Assembly (NCBI GenBank): GCA_016903675.1
Contig: JADQBA010000017.1
Location: forward strand, 38,467 to 102,466
DNA length: 64,000 bases
Reading direction: 5' to 3'
Source of the DNA: Stigonema ocellatum SAG 48.90 = DSM 106950
GTDB taxonomy: Bacteria > Cyanobacteriota > Cyanobacteriia > Cyanobacteriales > Nostocaceae
Part shown: positions 43,509 through 53,526 of the stretch, piece by piece
How the letters are laid out: every line of letters begins with the position of its first letter
Position numbering within the stretch: position 1 is the first letter of the stretch
Translations under genes and position numbers: made by a program
The notes under the pieces: generated by a model
What the model saw: only the letters and a program-made list of their open reading frames with translations
Database searches by the model: none
Told to the model about the DNA's origin: nothing

Positions 43509-45866
43509 CTAAAGAAGTCCAAATTGAGACGGGTTGACAGGACTACCATAGGAGCGGGTTTCAAAATACAGGTGTGGTTCGGTTGACAACCCCGTGCTGC
43601 CAACAGAACCAATCACTTGCCCTTGAGAAACTGTGTCTCCTGGGTTAACTTTGACACTCCCAGATTGCAGGTGAGCGTACCGAGTGGTTCTGCCGTTACC
43701 ATGATCGAGTTCAATCCAATTCCCGTAGCCGCTACCGCAATTGCCCTGACCTTGACTACAGTTAGACACAGCCGACTTAACAACACCACCATCAGCTGCT
43801 TTGACTGAGCTTCCAAGAGGTGCGGTATAATCAAGACCATTGAGCATTTTCCGCACACCCGTGACTGGGTGAGTCTGCCAACCGAAATCACTGGTCATTA
43901 GTCCGTTTGAAGGTTTGACATACTTGCCCGTCACTTGACCAACTGATGAAGCAGGAGGAGTACAGGTAGCGCTGGTCGAAGTAACACCTGCGTCTGACTT
44001 GTATCGCTTCAAGGCGTCAAGCCCATAGGCGTAAATGGTGAGGCGATCATAGGTGTCGCTTGCACCAGAGTCAACTTTGGAGTCTTCCCCCCCAAAATGT
44101 TTCTGCGCTACTCGTTCAATTAGGCGATCGCCTGAATAAGGCTGACCAGTTTTAGGATCAATCTGCGCAGATGTAGAGACAATTTTGTCTCGCAACGAAG
44201 CATTGAAAGCTGCTTCCTGATCCGCAGGCGGATAGAACTCAAAAAGTTCTTCCTTCGTTATCTCCCCGCCGGAGCGAATCTTATTCAGCCACGCCTCACC
44301 GCCTGGTTTACTGGTAATCGCCTTCACCGCGTAGGGGTTGTAGGACATATCTTGGTACTTTCCTAAAGCACGTCCGCAGTTCTGTCCTCCATTAGCACAA
44401 ACATAAGGACCGAAACCATCAGATTGACCGTCACTTTCGATACCTGCTATCGCACGACCTAATGCATCCAAGTTGATCCCTTGCGAAGAAACTCCAGATG
44501 TCCCCCCAGGAGGACAAGGTACATTAGCAGTGGAAACAGCATCTTGAACGGGTTTGGGTGTCGATGCTAATGAAGACATCACTTCTGGTTGAGCCTGAGT
44601 CGGCATGGAAGCAGCAGTAACAAGCCTTTGATCCAAAGTCCCAACAAATATCGGAGAATTCACCCGATAAGTGAAGAAGGGGACTGGTCCAATAAAGTAA
44701 GGCGTACATCCGCAAAGACTGCAAAACCGGAAAAATAAAGCAGTAGTAACGCTATCAGTGGTTTCATCCGTATCCCAAACCACCACCTTGAAAGAACTGC
44801 CAAACGGCAATCTCCCCGTTGGCTCTTTGCCACCGTTAACGCCTTTTAAACAGCCCCAACCTCCCTCGACTTGCTGGTATTGACCAGAAATCCACTGTTT
44901 TCCATCCAACGAACTGCGAGCCTCGGAGCCAAAATTTTCCAAGTCATCCAGTTCGACATAGGCACAATCATTCCCCTTACAGGGAACTGAAAACCCTTGG
45001 ACATCAGATCCAGAAATGGTATTAGTTCGTTTAGCTTCAGCTTTACCATAGACCATATCGATCCGCATCACCAAACTGCCAAGTTCAGCAATGGGATTAG
45101 GCATGGCAGCCAGAGGCACAGCGTTTAGCCCCGGCACATCTTTAATAAAAGTGTTCTGCCAGCCTGTGAACTGTTGGAGTGGAGTGCTGTCTAAATTGGG
45201 AATGGAAGAAACTGAGTAACTGCTCAAGTCTGTTTCCCCAAGCTTTAGTTGCCCTAATTGGGGATTTTGAGCTAGTACCTGAGCAATTTGAAGATCAGAT
45301 CCATCAATGCCCGCAGCTTTAGTGGTAAGCAAAGCAGCGATCGGCGCAACATCCTGGACATTGAATTGTCCCAAAAGCGGCACTGCCTTGACTAATTGGT
45401 CTAAAGTCTGCTCGCCAACTAGAGTAAAATTACTCAAGGCTACCTGATTTAAATTCAAATTTGCAGTTTGTGCAATCGCCCCAACCGAAAGCAGTTCAGG
45501 TTGCAACGCTTGGCTTACATCCCCCAGCTTTAGATACTGGTCAGGAGTTTGCCCAGCCTGCCAGCTGCGGCTTAAGTCGTAACCAACAGCTTGTGTATAC
45601 TGACTGGCATTAATACTGCCGGATTTACTTATCGGTGGCATCTGACTGAATGTTATCTGCTTCCAATCCGGTAAAAGAACATTGGTTGTGGTGGAATTTC
45701 TTTGTTTATCAGCACTCCTGACGGACCAAATCCGTGTCGGCAGATTTCCATCACTAACAGTCTGTCCTACCGCACCTACTGGAAATGCTAGAAAACTTGA
45801 AATGATTAAAAAGGCAGAAAATATCCCAGTCAGAAAACGCCAACATTTAAATAATCTTCTGATCAT
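43509..45866 (-). CDS. Secreted lytic transglycosylase-like protein with degenerate LytM/M23 domain
   Basis: 785 aa. Signal peptide (FLTGIFSAFLIISSFLAFPVGAVG), a 370-residue beta-type N-terminal domain, then a lysozyme-like domain at about 460-560 (GRAIAGIESDG as the catalytic Glu region, CGRALGKYQDMSY), and a C-terminal M23/LytM domain (about 655-785). In M23 the zinc ligands are usually H..GxD and HxH; here the first His is Leu (MLNGLDYT, near residue 675) and the second His of HxH is Tyr (PHLYFE, near 767), both one-base changes. The LytM part should not bind zinc normally. Heads a minus-strand group with the lipoprotein and 14-bp palindrome; a wall-opening role in conjugation is likely. 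Confidence 0.8.
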   Translation of the reverse strand: MIRRLFKCWRFLTGIFSAFLIISSFLAFPVGAVGQTVSDGNLPTRIWSVRSADKQRNSTTTNVLLPDWKQITFSQMPPISKSGSINASQYTQAVGYDLSRSWQAGQTPDQYLKLGDVSQALQPELLSVGAIAQTANLNLNQVALSNFTLVGEQTLDQLVKAVPLLGQFNVQDVAPIAALLTTKAAGIDGSDLQIAQVLAQNPQLGQLKLGETDLSSYSVSSIPNLDSTPLQQFTGWQNTFIKDVPGLNAVPLAAMPNPIAELGSLVMRIDMVYGKAEAKRTNTISGSDVQGFSVPCKGNDCAYVELDDLENFGSEARSSLDGKQWISGQYQQVEGGWGCLKGVNGGKEPTGRLPFGSSFKVVVWDTDETTDSVTTALFFRFCSLCGCTPYFIGPVPFFTYRVNSPIFVGTLDQRLVTAASMPTQAQPEVMSSLASTPKPVQDAVSTANVPCPPGGTSGVSSQGINLDALGRAIAGIESDGQSDGFGPYVCANGGQNCGRALGKYQDMSYNPYAVKAITSKPGGEAWLNKIRSGGEITKEELFEFYPPADQEAAFNASLRDKIVSTSAQIDPKTGQPYSGDRLIERVAQKHFGGEDSKVDSGASDTYDRLTIYAYGLDALKRYKSDAGVTSTSATCTPPASSVGQVTGKYVKPSNGLMTSDFGWQTHPVTGVRKMLNGLDYTAPLGSSVKAADGGVVKSAVSNCSQGQGNCGSGYGNWIELDHGNGRTTRYAHLQSGSVKVNPGDTVSQGQVIGSVGSTGLSTEPHLYFETRSYGSPVNPSQFGLL

Positions 45867-45933
45867 CGTCGGTTCAAAGCTTTTTTCAAAAGTTGTTTTT
45901 GATTCGGTAAATTCTCATAGAGAACTGCCATAT

Positions 45934-45949
45934 ATTTGTAGCTACAAAT
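45934..45949. promoter_or_regulatory. Palindrome ATTTGTAGCTACAAAT upstream of the cell-wall hydrolase gene
   Basis: 16-bp perfect palindrome 68 bp before the start at 45866, with TCAAAATTGACA 4 bp on; copy of the site at 39860 (see there). Confidence 0.7.
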
Positions 45950-46068
45950 CCTTCAAAATTGACACACTAAATTAACCAACCTTCTTGAAAGATTGGTTCT
46001 ATCAACAGGAATAATTTTCATTCAAGCTATCAGCCTAACGGCTGAATTTAAAAAATTCAGCCAGAACC

Positions 46069-46794
46069 ATGAACAACCAAAAAGTTGAAATCAATAATGC
46101 CCAACTGAGCCTTTTACCATCAGACATACTAGAACAAGTTAGCAGCACTAAAATCAAAACCCAGCTTCAAGCTGGTACCCTACAGGCATTGAAGCTTCTA
46201 GCTGCAATGGAGACAAATAGGGAATTCTTAGCATTATTACTCGAACTCGGAGAATTCCGCGCCGATCACTTGCGATACCTGATGGGACCACTGGTATTTC
46301 ACCGAACACCTTGGGCAGAGACTGTCCCCGATTGGCTAAAAACCGCCTGCATTCAAGACCGCTTTGAAACCATCATCGACGAGTACGAACGCAATGAAGT
46401 GGGAGAACAGGCAACTGCAACGGAAATCTTAGCTTACATGATGCCTGCGACCTACGTCGCACCCATACCTCATTCGTACTTTTCAGTCTATGCTTGGTGC
46501 TTCGATCAGGTCGTAACTAAGCATAACAAACTACCGAGTGGAGTCAGCAGTGGCTACTCGTTCTTGGATATGCGTCCTGTTGACTTCGACTCAATCAAGT
46601 ACGACTACTCTGACATAGCCAGGTCGATTAGAAGAAGCGTAGTGCGACACGCTACCCAAGCTGGTTGGGGCAAACGTGCGGTACGGACGCCTTCTCAATC
46701 TGTGAACTGCCAAGCACCACCCAACAAAGCTAAATCACCCCCCAGCACCCCGACACCAAACCAACCGTCAGAAGTTCAACTCAAACTGTTTTAG
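46069..46794 (+). CDS. Hypothetical protein with clamp-binding-like motifs at both ends
   Basis: 241 aa of unknown family. The N-terminal INNAQLSLLPSD (residues 8-19) and the final five residues QLKLF match the QLxLF beta-clamp-binding peptide. The centre (LRYLMGPLVFHRTPW, YVAPIPHSYFSVYAWCFDQVV) is globular and the tail (residues 205-236) is Pro/Ser-rich, as in a flexible linker. With a plasmid-encoded beta clamp (15579) this could be a replication accessory; motif match only. Confidence 0.6.
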   Translation: MNNQKVEINNAQLSLLPSDILEQVSSTKIKTQLQAGTLQALKLLAAMETNREFLALLLELGEFRADHLRYLMGPLVFHRTPWAETVPDWLKTACIQDRFETIIDEYERNEVGEQATATEILAYMMPATYVAPIPHSYFSVYAWCFDQVVTKHNKLPSGVSSGYSFLDMRPVDFDSIKYDYSDIARSIRRSVVRHATQAGWGKRAVRTPSQSVNCQAPPNKAKSPPSTPTPNQPSEVQLKLF

Positions 46795-47106
46795 CCCCAA
46801 CCCCCGCAAGGCATTAACCCTCTGGAATGAGTAGGCGCGTGAAGATGCGATGCCCCAATTCCTCGCTGCCCGTTCGATATTGCTTTGAATACGTCACCAC
46901 TTTGTATATTAGGAGACAAAGCCTGAGAAATCCTTAAGATGCACCACACTATATTTTCATTGTTGGTCACAAAGATTAATTTACCTGACGAAAGCATCGC
47001 CTCATATATATTTATCTAAAAAAAGATAATCGAATCAATCCTAATTATGGGGCAATTATCCACATAGTTATCATCAATCATCAACCCAACAACCTTTCCA
47101 CTCTTT
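46795..47106. other. Intergenic, AT-rich, no feature seen
   Basis: Only short spurious frames; the AT-rich stretch 46990-47080 should hold the promoter of the 47107 gene. Confidence 0.4.
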
Positions 47107-47973
47107 ATGAAGAAATTAACGCTATACTACCCAGAAATTCTTAGCCTGGATGAAACGTTTATCAAAGCTGTATCCCTAGAGGTATGGGTACAAAATCCCA
47201 GCACACAATTATGGCACTGTGCGGTTATGAAGCACGCTTGTGGCAAAAACTACGAAGCTAGAATCTTAGGAAATAAAGCTTGCATCCCAGAACCAAAAGA
47301 GCAACTCATTAAGTACTTTAGTTCTTGGGAAGAGTTCTTCAATGAAGACAAAGAAAATGCCAATCACTATCCAATACGTTTGCCACAGACTTTTCTCAGT
47401 CTAGAAGGTGCTGCTGCCTTCAATCAATTCTGGGTTTGGAAACAGCTATCTACCGGACGACTTTGCTATCACCCTATTGCCAAAACTGCTGAAGAGCTTT
47501 TTGAAACAATGGGATTTGGTGCAATAAATATCAAAGAGCCAATCAAAGGACAAATCACCGTCCCCGTGGCCATTCGCAATGGACATTTGGAAGAAATAGA
47601 AAAGAGTGAAGTACCACCGCCCTTCTCACCCTATCCTGCCGACTGGTCAGAAAATGAGCGCATCGCCAAGGAAGCGATGCAGTCAGCCAATCCGGATGCT
47701 GCTTTGCATCTGCTGGCGTTCATGGAGAAAATATCGGAAGATTGCTGGAGTGCAGGATGGATAACCGGAAACGGTCACAACCTTTGGACTATTATGCTTA
47801 AAGGAAGCACAGAACCAGTTCAATACGGTGACCAGCCTCTAGAACCCAAAGACATTCAAACCCTGAAAATGCTAAACCAACAGTGCCAAGGTTGGTGGTA
47901 CTGGGATGAACAACAAGATAAGGGAACAATCTTTGTCAAGACGAAGCAGAGGGGCAGGGGAGTAGGGGAGTAG
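47107..47973 (+). CDS. Hypothetical protein
   Basis: 288 aa, no signal peptide or membrane segment. Several Trp/Tyr-rich stretches (NQFWVWKQLSTGRLCYHP, CQGWWYWDEQQDKG) and a Cys/His pair (WHCAVMKHACGKNYEA). Not recognised. Its 3' end (KTKQRGRGVGE) runs into purine-rich repeat sequence (AGGGGCAGGGGAG) common in cyanobacteria, so the real end may have been altered by the repeat. Followed by the small 48079 gene. Confidence 0.6.
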   Translation: MKKLTLYYPEILSLDETFIKAVSLEVWVQNPSTQLWHCAVMKHACGKNYEARILGNKACIPEPKEQLIKYFSSWEEFFNEDKENANHYPIRLPQTFLSLEGAAAFNQFWVWKQLSTGRLCYHPIAKTAEELFETMGFGAINIKEPIKGQITVPVAIRNGHLEEIEKSEVPPPFSPYPADWSENERIAKEAMQSANPDAALHLLAFMEKISEDCWSAGWITGNGHNLWTIMLKGSTEPVQYGDQPLEPKDIQTLKMLNQQCQGWWYWDEQQDKGTIFVKTKQRGRGVGE

Positions 47974-48078
47974 GGGAGAAACCCCATAGCTAAAGTCAGG
48001 GGCTAACGCCCTATAGGGTTAACCAGTTTGCGAACGTGCGGACGTAGCTGGGTCTAACCCTATATTCCATCGAAGTCA

Positions 48079-48345
48079 ATGAAACAAACATTAGAGCAGA
48101 TGTGGCAACAGTATGGTGAAGACTATTTCATAGAAGTCCTCAGTGACTTCTTGAGAGAAAAACAAAGCATAACAGTTGAAGGCACGTCATGCTGGACATT
48201 GCTCAAAGTCCCAACTGAGTTTGACCCAGACAGTGTGATCGAAGCAGCTTATAGTTGCCGATCGCCCAAACTCAAAATGTCGATAGCACAATATAATGAC
48301 CGCTTTTGCCAAGGTGACACCAGTCTGAGCATAACTGACCTGTAG
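48079..48345 (+). CDS. Hypothetical small protein
   Basis: 88 aa, mostly helical with an acidic tail (GDTSLSITDL); contains EQMWQQYGEDYFIEVLSDFLREKQSITVEG. No family recognised. Between the 47107 gene and DNA polymerase I on the same strand; the intervening 47974-48078 has a TATAGGGTTA / TAACCCTATA inverted repeat. Nothing seen in 48346-48582. Confidence 0.5.
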   Translation: MKQTLEQMWQQYGEDYFIEVLSDFLREKQSITVEGTSCWTLLKVPTEFDPDSVIEAAYSCRSPKLKMSIAQYNDRFCQGDTSLSITDL

Positions 48346-48582
48346 CGTCCAAGCCCTCCTAAGAGACAAATTAGCCCAACTCATTAGACATCTCCAGAAA
48401 TTAGATTTCAACTCAAGCAAAACAGGGGTTTCAAACTAATTTTCGGAGATGCCTAATTGTCCCGTTATTCCCCTACGCCCATAACGAAGTTTGGGCGCAG
48501 TACCAAGAGCGGGTTTTTAATGGGTTTCAAAAAACTCCCTCCTGCCAGAATCCCTTAGTTAAAGCCGATTATTCATCATCAG

Positions 48583-50364
48583 TTGACGCATATATCCAAA
48601 AACGCCATGAATTTAACTTTAAACACAAGCGATGTGCAGTACCAGCTGGTGCAGGATGCCCAAAGTTTGGAGTCGGCGTGTCAGTCCTTAGCCACCGCCA
48701 AAGTGATCGGGATCGACACAGAAACAACCGGATTAGACCCCAGGACTCATCGACTTAGGCTGGTGCAGATAGCAGCAGAGAAAATGCCCGTGATGATTGT
48801 GGACTTAGCTGCTATTCCCATAGCTAAACTGAAACCCTTAAGACAACTACTAACTAATGATTCTACTAAGGTTTTCCACAACGGCAAGTTTGACTTGTCT
48901 TTCCTGTCGATGGCGAACCTACAGTCCACTGGTCCTTATTTTGACACTCAACTGGCATCTCAAGTCCTGTTCGCTGGCTTGAAAAAGAGCCATACCCTAG
49001 CTGCCCTAGCCTCAAAATTCTTGAAGATAGAACTTAATAAAGATTTACAAAACAGCGATTTTTCAGGGAAACTATCGAATGACCAACTAGAATACGCTGC
49101 CATTGATGCTGCCATTCTGCTCCCATTACAAAAAGTTTTATCCGCTCATCTCAAACGCGCACAGTTGCTACCAACCGCCTTTTTAGAATTTGAAGCAATG
49201 CCCGCTGTGGCACAAATGGAGCTAAACGGAATGCTGCTAGACCAGCAAAAGTGGCTTGCGGTAAGTTTAGACTTGGAAGCAAAAAAGCAAGTAGCAGCTT
49301 TGCAGCTAAAAGAACTGAAAATCAGGCATTCATCTCAGCTTTCCTTACTCCCAGAATACACAGACTGTGTGAATCCTGAGTCCCCCCAACAAGTCTTGGC
49401 AGCCCTACAATCTAAGGGCATCCCCATTGATTCAACTAACAAAAAAACCTTAATCCCACTAGCTAGCCAATACCCAATCATCCGGGCGTTGTTGGACTAC
49501 CGTAAGTCAAAAATCACGTCACCAAGCCTACTAGAACACGTTCATCCTGTTACAGGTCGAATACATGCACAATACCGTCAATGCGGTGCCCGTTCGGGTC
49601 GGTTTAGCTGTCGCAGCCCAAATTTGCAAAACATTCCACGAGACAAGGCAATAAGAAGCTGCTTTGTTGCTTCCCCTGGCTACAAGATTATCAAAGCTGA
49701 CTATAGCCAAATTGAACTGAGGATAACAGCGTTTCTTAGTGGCGATCGCCGGATGCTGAAAGCGTATCAACAAGGACGAGACTTGCACACGCTTACTGCT
49801 TCCCTGATTACCGGAAAGCCTCTCTCTGGGATTACGGCAGAAGATCGGCGGCTAGCTAAGGCAATCAACTTTGGCTTGATCTATGGAATGGGAGCGGCTA
49901 AGCTACAAGTGTATGCGGAAACCGAATACGGTGTCATGATGACACTTGAAGAAGCACAGCTATTCAGAAAACGTTTCTTCCAAGTTTACTCAGGTGTAGC
50001 CAAATGGCATGATAGGATTCGTAGCACTGTTTACGGTAGAGGAGTTAGAGAGATTCGGACAATTGGTGGAAGGCGACGGCGCTGGGAAAATAAACCTCGT
50101 CTTTCTGAACTGTTAAATCACCCTGTACAGGGAACCAGTGCTGATATTACCAAAATCGCCATTGCCAAGCTATTCAAAACTTTGGGTAAAACAGGCGCGA
50201 AGTTGATTGGTACAGTGCATGATGAAATTCTACTGGAATGTCCTGAAGAACAAGTTGCACCTGTAAGCAGGATTTTACAGAAATGTATGTTGTCAGCGGC
50301 GGCACAATTTCTCAATCCCCTACCAGTTGGAGTGGAAATTCAAGTGCAAGAAAGCTGGGGTTGA
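48583..50364 (+). CDS. polA: DNA polymerase I without 5' nuclease domain
   Basis: 593 aa: 3'-5' exonuclease (DTETTGLD, D45/E47; FHNGKFDLSFL; YAAIDA with Y171/D175) and family A polymerase with motif A (DYSQIELR, D373), motif B (RRLAKAINFGLIYG) and motif C (VHDEILLE). Chromosomal Pol I is about 900 aa because of the 5' nuclease; this form lacks it, as in phage and plasmid versions. A clamp-type peptide QLSLL lies at 252-256 between exo and pol. The ATG at 48583 or an in-frame one at 48607. Probably fills gaps or acts in replication of this plasmid. Confidence 0.93.
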   Translation: MTHISKNAMNLTLNTSDVQYQLVQDAQSLESACQSLATAKVIGIDTETTGLDPRTHRLRLVQIAAEKMPVMIVDLAAIPIAKLKPLRQLLTNDSTKVFHNGKFDLSFLSMANLQSTGPYFDTQLASQVLFAGLKKSHTLAALASKFLKIELNKDLQNSDFSGKLSNDQLEYAAIDAAILLPLQKVLSAHLKRAQLLPTAFLEFEAMPAVAQMELNGMLLDQQKWLAVSLDLEAKKQVAALQLKELKIRHSSQLSLLPEYTDCVNPESPQQVLAALQSKGIPIDSTNKKTLIPLASQYPIIRALLDYRKSKITSPSLLEHVHPVTGRIHAQYRQCGARSGRFSCRSPNLQNIPRDKAIRSCFVASPGYKIIKADYSQIELRITAFLSGDRRMLKAYQQGRDLHTLTASLITGKPLSGITAEDRRLAKAINFGLIYGMGAAKLQVYAETEYGVMMTLEEAQLFRKRFFQVYSGVAKWHDRIRSTVYGRGVREIRTIGGRRRRWENKPRLSELLNHPVQGTSADITKIAIAKLFKTLGKTGAKLIGTVHDEILLECPEEQVAPVSRILQKCMLSAAAQFLNPLPVGVEIQVQESWG

Positions 50365-51017
50365 TGGGGTTTGCTTAGCCTTGACGTTTGCTACACTTTC
50401 TAAGTAGACGACCAGCCAAACAATTTGCGCAACCGTTGGGAGGGATTGAATTTGAACACCCAGTGTTCTCGTTCTACTCTTACGTAAAAGGTTCCGAAGT
50501 TCCTTAGAGGATGTTTGAAAAGTCATCTAACGTATGTTTGACTACTCTGGCTACCGAGAAGTTGAACAGCCCTTCGGGCAAGGCAGAGGGCAGAGGGCAG
50601 CTATGCTGAAGGTTTGGTTTAATGGACAAGACCGAGCATTGATGCCATTTGCCCTCCCTTGCCCAAACCAGAGGTTGGTGGTCAACGATTTGGATGGGGT
50701 CGGAATCCCCATCCAAATCGCCTTCTGCCTTCTGCCTCCTGCCTTCTGCCTCCTGCCTTTCTTCAACGAGATAATCAGGGTTCTGGGACTGGCGATCGCT
50801 TCTGTGAGTTGCATTTTAGGCTCAAGCTGACACTTTTCAAACAACCTCTAATAGAGCAGTGGTTGAAAACCAATGATGTTTCTGTATCTAATATTGAAGA
50901 AGGTGAGTCTGTAAGAGGCAAAGTCATTATGTAGTCATGGGGTTTGGAGCGCGATCGCTTGAAACCAGCCACAACAAGTCTCAATTCGTATTTAAGATCT
51001 ATTGGAATTGACAAATT
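50365..51017. other. Intergenic repeats and a 14-bp stem hairpin
   Basis: No supported gene. The hairpin CGATTTGGATGGGG (50686-50699) / complement (50707-50720), 7-nt loop, is perfect, and is followed by pyrimidine repeats (CCTTCTGC/CCTCCTGC, 50722-50760). A 98-codon plus frame (50534-50830) reads through these repeats and is rejected. Confidence 0.55.
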
Positions 51018-53483
51018 ATGGGTTTATCCGGTCAACAGCGCAAACAATTACAATCCGCTTTAATTGACGCTTTTCCTACTACAGCATCCCTAGAGCAGAT
51101 GTTGGCATTTGGATTAGATCAAAATTTAAGAGCAATTGCAGGTGAAGGAAGTTTACAAGATATTGTTTTTAAATTAATACAAGCAGCCAACGCAGAGGGA
51201 TGGGTTGAAGATTTAGTTCGTGCTGCGTGTGATTCAAACCCTGGAAACCCACAATTGAGGATGACTGCTGAAGGACTGCCAAATTCTGCTCCCGAAACAC
51301 CAGCTAACATTCCCCAAAAACAAACTCATATTGATGCATTAGTACAACAAGTGAGATTATGCATCCACGACAGCATCCAACGCTTACACGGTACGATGCC
51401 GCTTTGGGAAGTAGATCACTGGGTTCCTTTAGGCAACTTGTTTGTTGATGTAAATATTTTAGAACACGTCAGCAGTAGCTGTAGATCAGAACTGGATAAT
51501 TTGTGGCAGGATTTTACAGAGGGTAATTTCAACTACCATAGTTTAGATCGGATTGGTTTGGGTGAGAAACGGGAGCGAGTGCCGGGGCTGTCGGTGTTGG
51601 AGCGAAATACTAACCTAATGGTAGTGGGTAAACCAGGTTCGGGAAAGACAACATATTTGCAACGAATCGTTACCGAGTGTAATACTGGGAAATTGCAAGC
51701 ACAACGAATTCCTGTTTTGATTAAGCTGCGGGAGTTTGTAGATGATAGATGCAAGTATGGATACGACTTAGAGCAGTTCTTAGGAGAACTGTGGCAATTG
51801 TGTAATACAGATACAGAATTAGTGTTAGCCTGTGGTAAGGCATTGGTCCTGCTGGATGGATTGGATGAGGTGACAGGGGAAGCAAAACAGCAAATCACCA
51901 AGGAAATCAAGCGGTTTACCCGTATTTATCCGCAGGTACAGGTAGTGGTGACGTGCCGGACGCAAACCCTACCAGATTTATTTGATTGGAAATCAATACG
52001 CTTTACCTGTGTGGAGGTGGCAGATTTTAATGAAGAGCAGGTGAGGGCTTTTGTAGCGCACTGGTTTGGGACGGTATGTGTAGATACAGGGGAGGGGGAG
52101 AAGCAAGCGTGGGAATTTTTGTCACAGTTGTTTCGAGAGGAAAACAAGCCGATTCAGGAATTAGTGATTACGCCAATTTTGCTCAGTTTAACTTGTGCGG
52201 TGTTTTACCAAATGGGAAAATTTTACTCGAAGCGTTCCGAGTTATATGAGGAGGGGTTGGAGTTATTGTTGGAACGGTGGGACAAATCGCGCTCTGTGGA
52301 GCGCGATGAGATCTATCAAGATTTGTCGCTGGATCAGAAGTTGGAACTTTTAAGCTTTTTGGCGGTGAAGAAGTTTGAGCAACAACAGTATGTGTTGTTT
52401 GAACAGGAGGAGTTGGAGGGGTATATTGGGGAGTTTTTGGGGATTGAGTACCGAGATAGTAGTGTCATTTTACGAGCGATTGAATCTCAGCATGGATTAC
52501 TGATTGAGCGATCACGTAAAATGTGGTCTTTTTCACATCTAACTTTTCAAGAATATTTGGTAGCAAAGTGGTTTTATGAGCGGAGTGATTGGAGAGGGTT
52601 AGTCAGTCACATTACACAGGAACATTGGAGAGAAGCCTTTTTAATTACTGCACAAATGTTGCCTAATCCTGAGCATCTATTACAATTAATGAAAAGTCAG
52701 ATTGATACACTTGTATCAAAGGATAAGGATATACAAGCGTTTCTCGTCTGGGTTAACAAAAAATCATTATCTGTTAAAGCTTCATCTAAAACGTCGTCCC
52801 AATCAGCATTAGTTCGAGCATTATACTCACACCTTGCTAGTAAAATTTCTAGTAAACTTGACTGGACTCTTAGCAGTAAAAACACGCTAGAAGATGATGA
52901 CTATACTGAAATTGAATTAGATCAAGATATGTTAGCTGCCTTGGAGAGTTCGCGGGTTATACTTTACACCATCTTATATGATCTTAGTAGTGTGCAATAT
53001 AGGCTTCGTGACCTAACTACCAACCGTGTAATTGTGCAGACTACTGGCATTGATTTAAGTGAGTCTACTACGTTTATTGCTCGTGCTATTGCTCGTGCTG
53101 TTGCTCGTGCTACTCATTGCGGTCTAGCTTTTGAAATGAATCAAGTGCTGCAAGCTTTACAAGATAACTTACCTAACCCAGAAAGTACTTCCAAAGTCCT
53201 CAAGCATTGGTGGCAATCAAACGGTCAAGATTGGGTGAATAAACTGACAACTTTAATGGTTGAGTATAGGGATATTGGCTATGATTGGCAGTTCCGTGAC
53301 AAGCAGACAGAATTACTTCGACACTATCTTGATGCAAATGAATTGCTAGTGGATTGTATGAATAATATTTCTGTAATTAGTGCTCAAGTGAGATATACAA
53401 TTGAAAATACTTTGCTTTTACCGATAACTAAAATTGAAAAACGCAACCGTGAAGCAGTCGGCATTGAGCCGAGATACGTGTAA
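51018..53483 (+). CDS. EAD1-NACHT STAND ATPase (NLR-like)
   Basis: 821 aa. Residues 1-85 match an effector-associated domain 1 (LSGQQRKQLQSALIDAFPT, GLDQNLRAIAGEGSLQDIVFKLI, AEGWVEDLVRAA). NACHT: P-loop VVGKPGSGKTT (202-212), Walker B ALVLLDGLDEV (275-285), the VTCRTQTLPDLF sensor and a winged-helix-like WFSFSHLTFQEYLVAKW equivalent at about 510. The rest is a repeat-poor helical sensor. Bacterial NACHT proteins act in phage defence, with EAD adaptors recruiting effectors; no effector is seen nearby. A Tn3 element is inserted at the last codons: the final GIEPRYV is encoded by its inverted repeat. Before insertion the frame would have ended ...NREAVGS, so the protein is practically intact. 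Confidence 0.85.
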   Translation: MGLSGQQRKQLQSALIDAFPTTASLEQMLAFGLDQNLRAIAGEGSLQDIVFKLIQAANAEGWVEDLVRAACDSNPGNPQLRMTAEGLPNSAPETPANIPQKQTHIDALVQQVRLCIHDSIQRLHGTMPLWEVDHWVPLGNLFVDVNILEHVSSSCRSELDNLWQDFTEGNFNYHSLDRIGLGEKRERVPGLSVLERNTNLMVVGKPGSGKTTYLQRIVTECNTGKLQAQRIPVLIKLREFVDDRCKYGYDLEQFLGELWQLCNTDTELVLACGKALVLLDGLDEVTGEAKQQITKEIKRFTRIYPQVQVVVTCRTQTLPDLFDWKSIRFTCVEVADFNEEQVRAFVAHWFGTVCVDTGEGEKQAWEFLSQLFREENKPIQELVITPILLSLTCAVFYQMGKFYSKRSELYEEGLELLLERWDKSRSVERDEIYQDLSLDQKLELLSFLAVKKFEQQQYVLFEQEELEGYIGEFLGIEYRDSSVILRAIESQHGLLIERSRKMWSFSHLTFQEYLVAKWFYERSDWRGLVSHITQEHWREAFLITAQMLPNPEHLLQLMKSQIDTLVSKDKDIQAFLVWVNKKSLSVKASSKTSSQSALVRALYSHLASKISSKLDWTLSSKNTLEDDDYTEIELDQDMLAALESSRVILYTILYDLSSVQYRLRDLTTNRVIVQTTGIDLSESTTFIARAIARAVARATHCGLAFEMNQVLQALQDNLPNPESTSKVLKHWWQSNGQDWVNKLTTLMVEYRDIGYDWQFRDKQTELLRHYLDANELLVDCMNNISVISAQVRYTIENTLLLPITKIEKRNREAVGIEPRYV

Positions 53484-53526
53484 AAACCTGCACTCCGGGT
53501 CTGGAAACGCTTGCTGTATCTATGTT

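Noticed and set aside
50534..50830. 98-aa plus-strand frame
   Set aside because: Runs through a perfect hairpin and CCTTCTGC repeats; repeat-derived.
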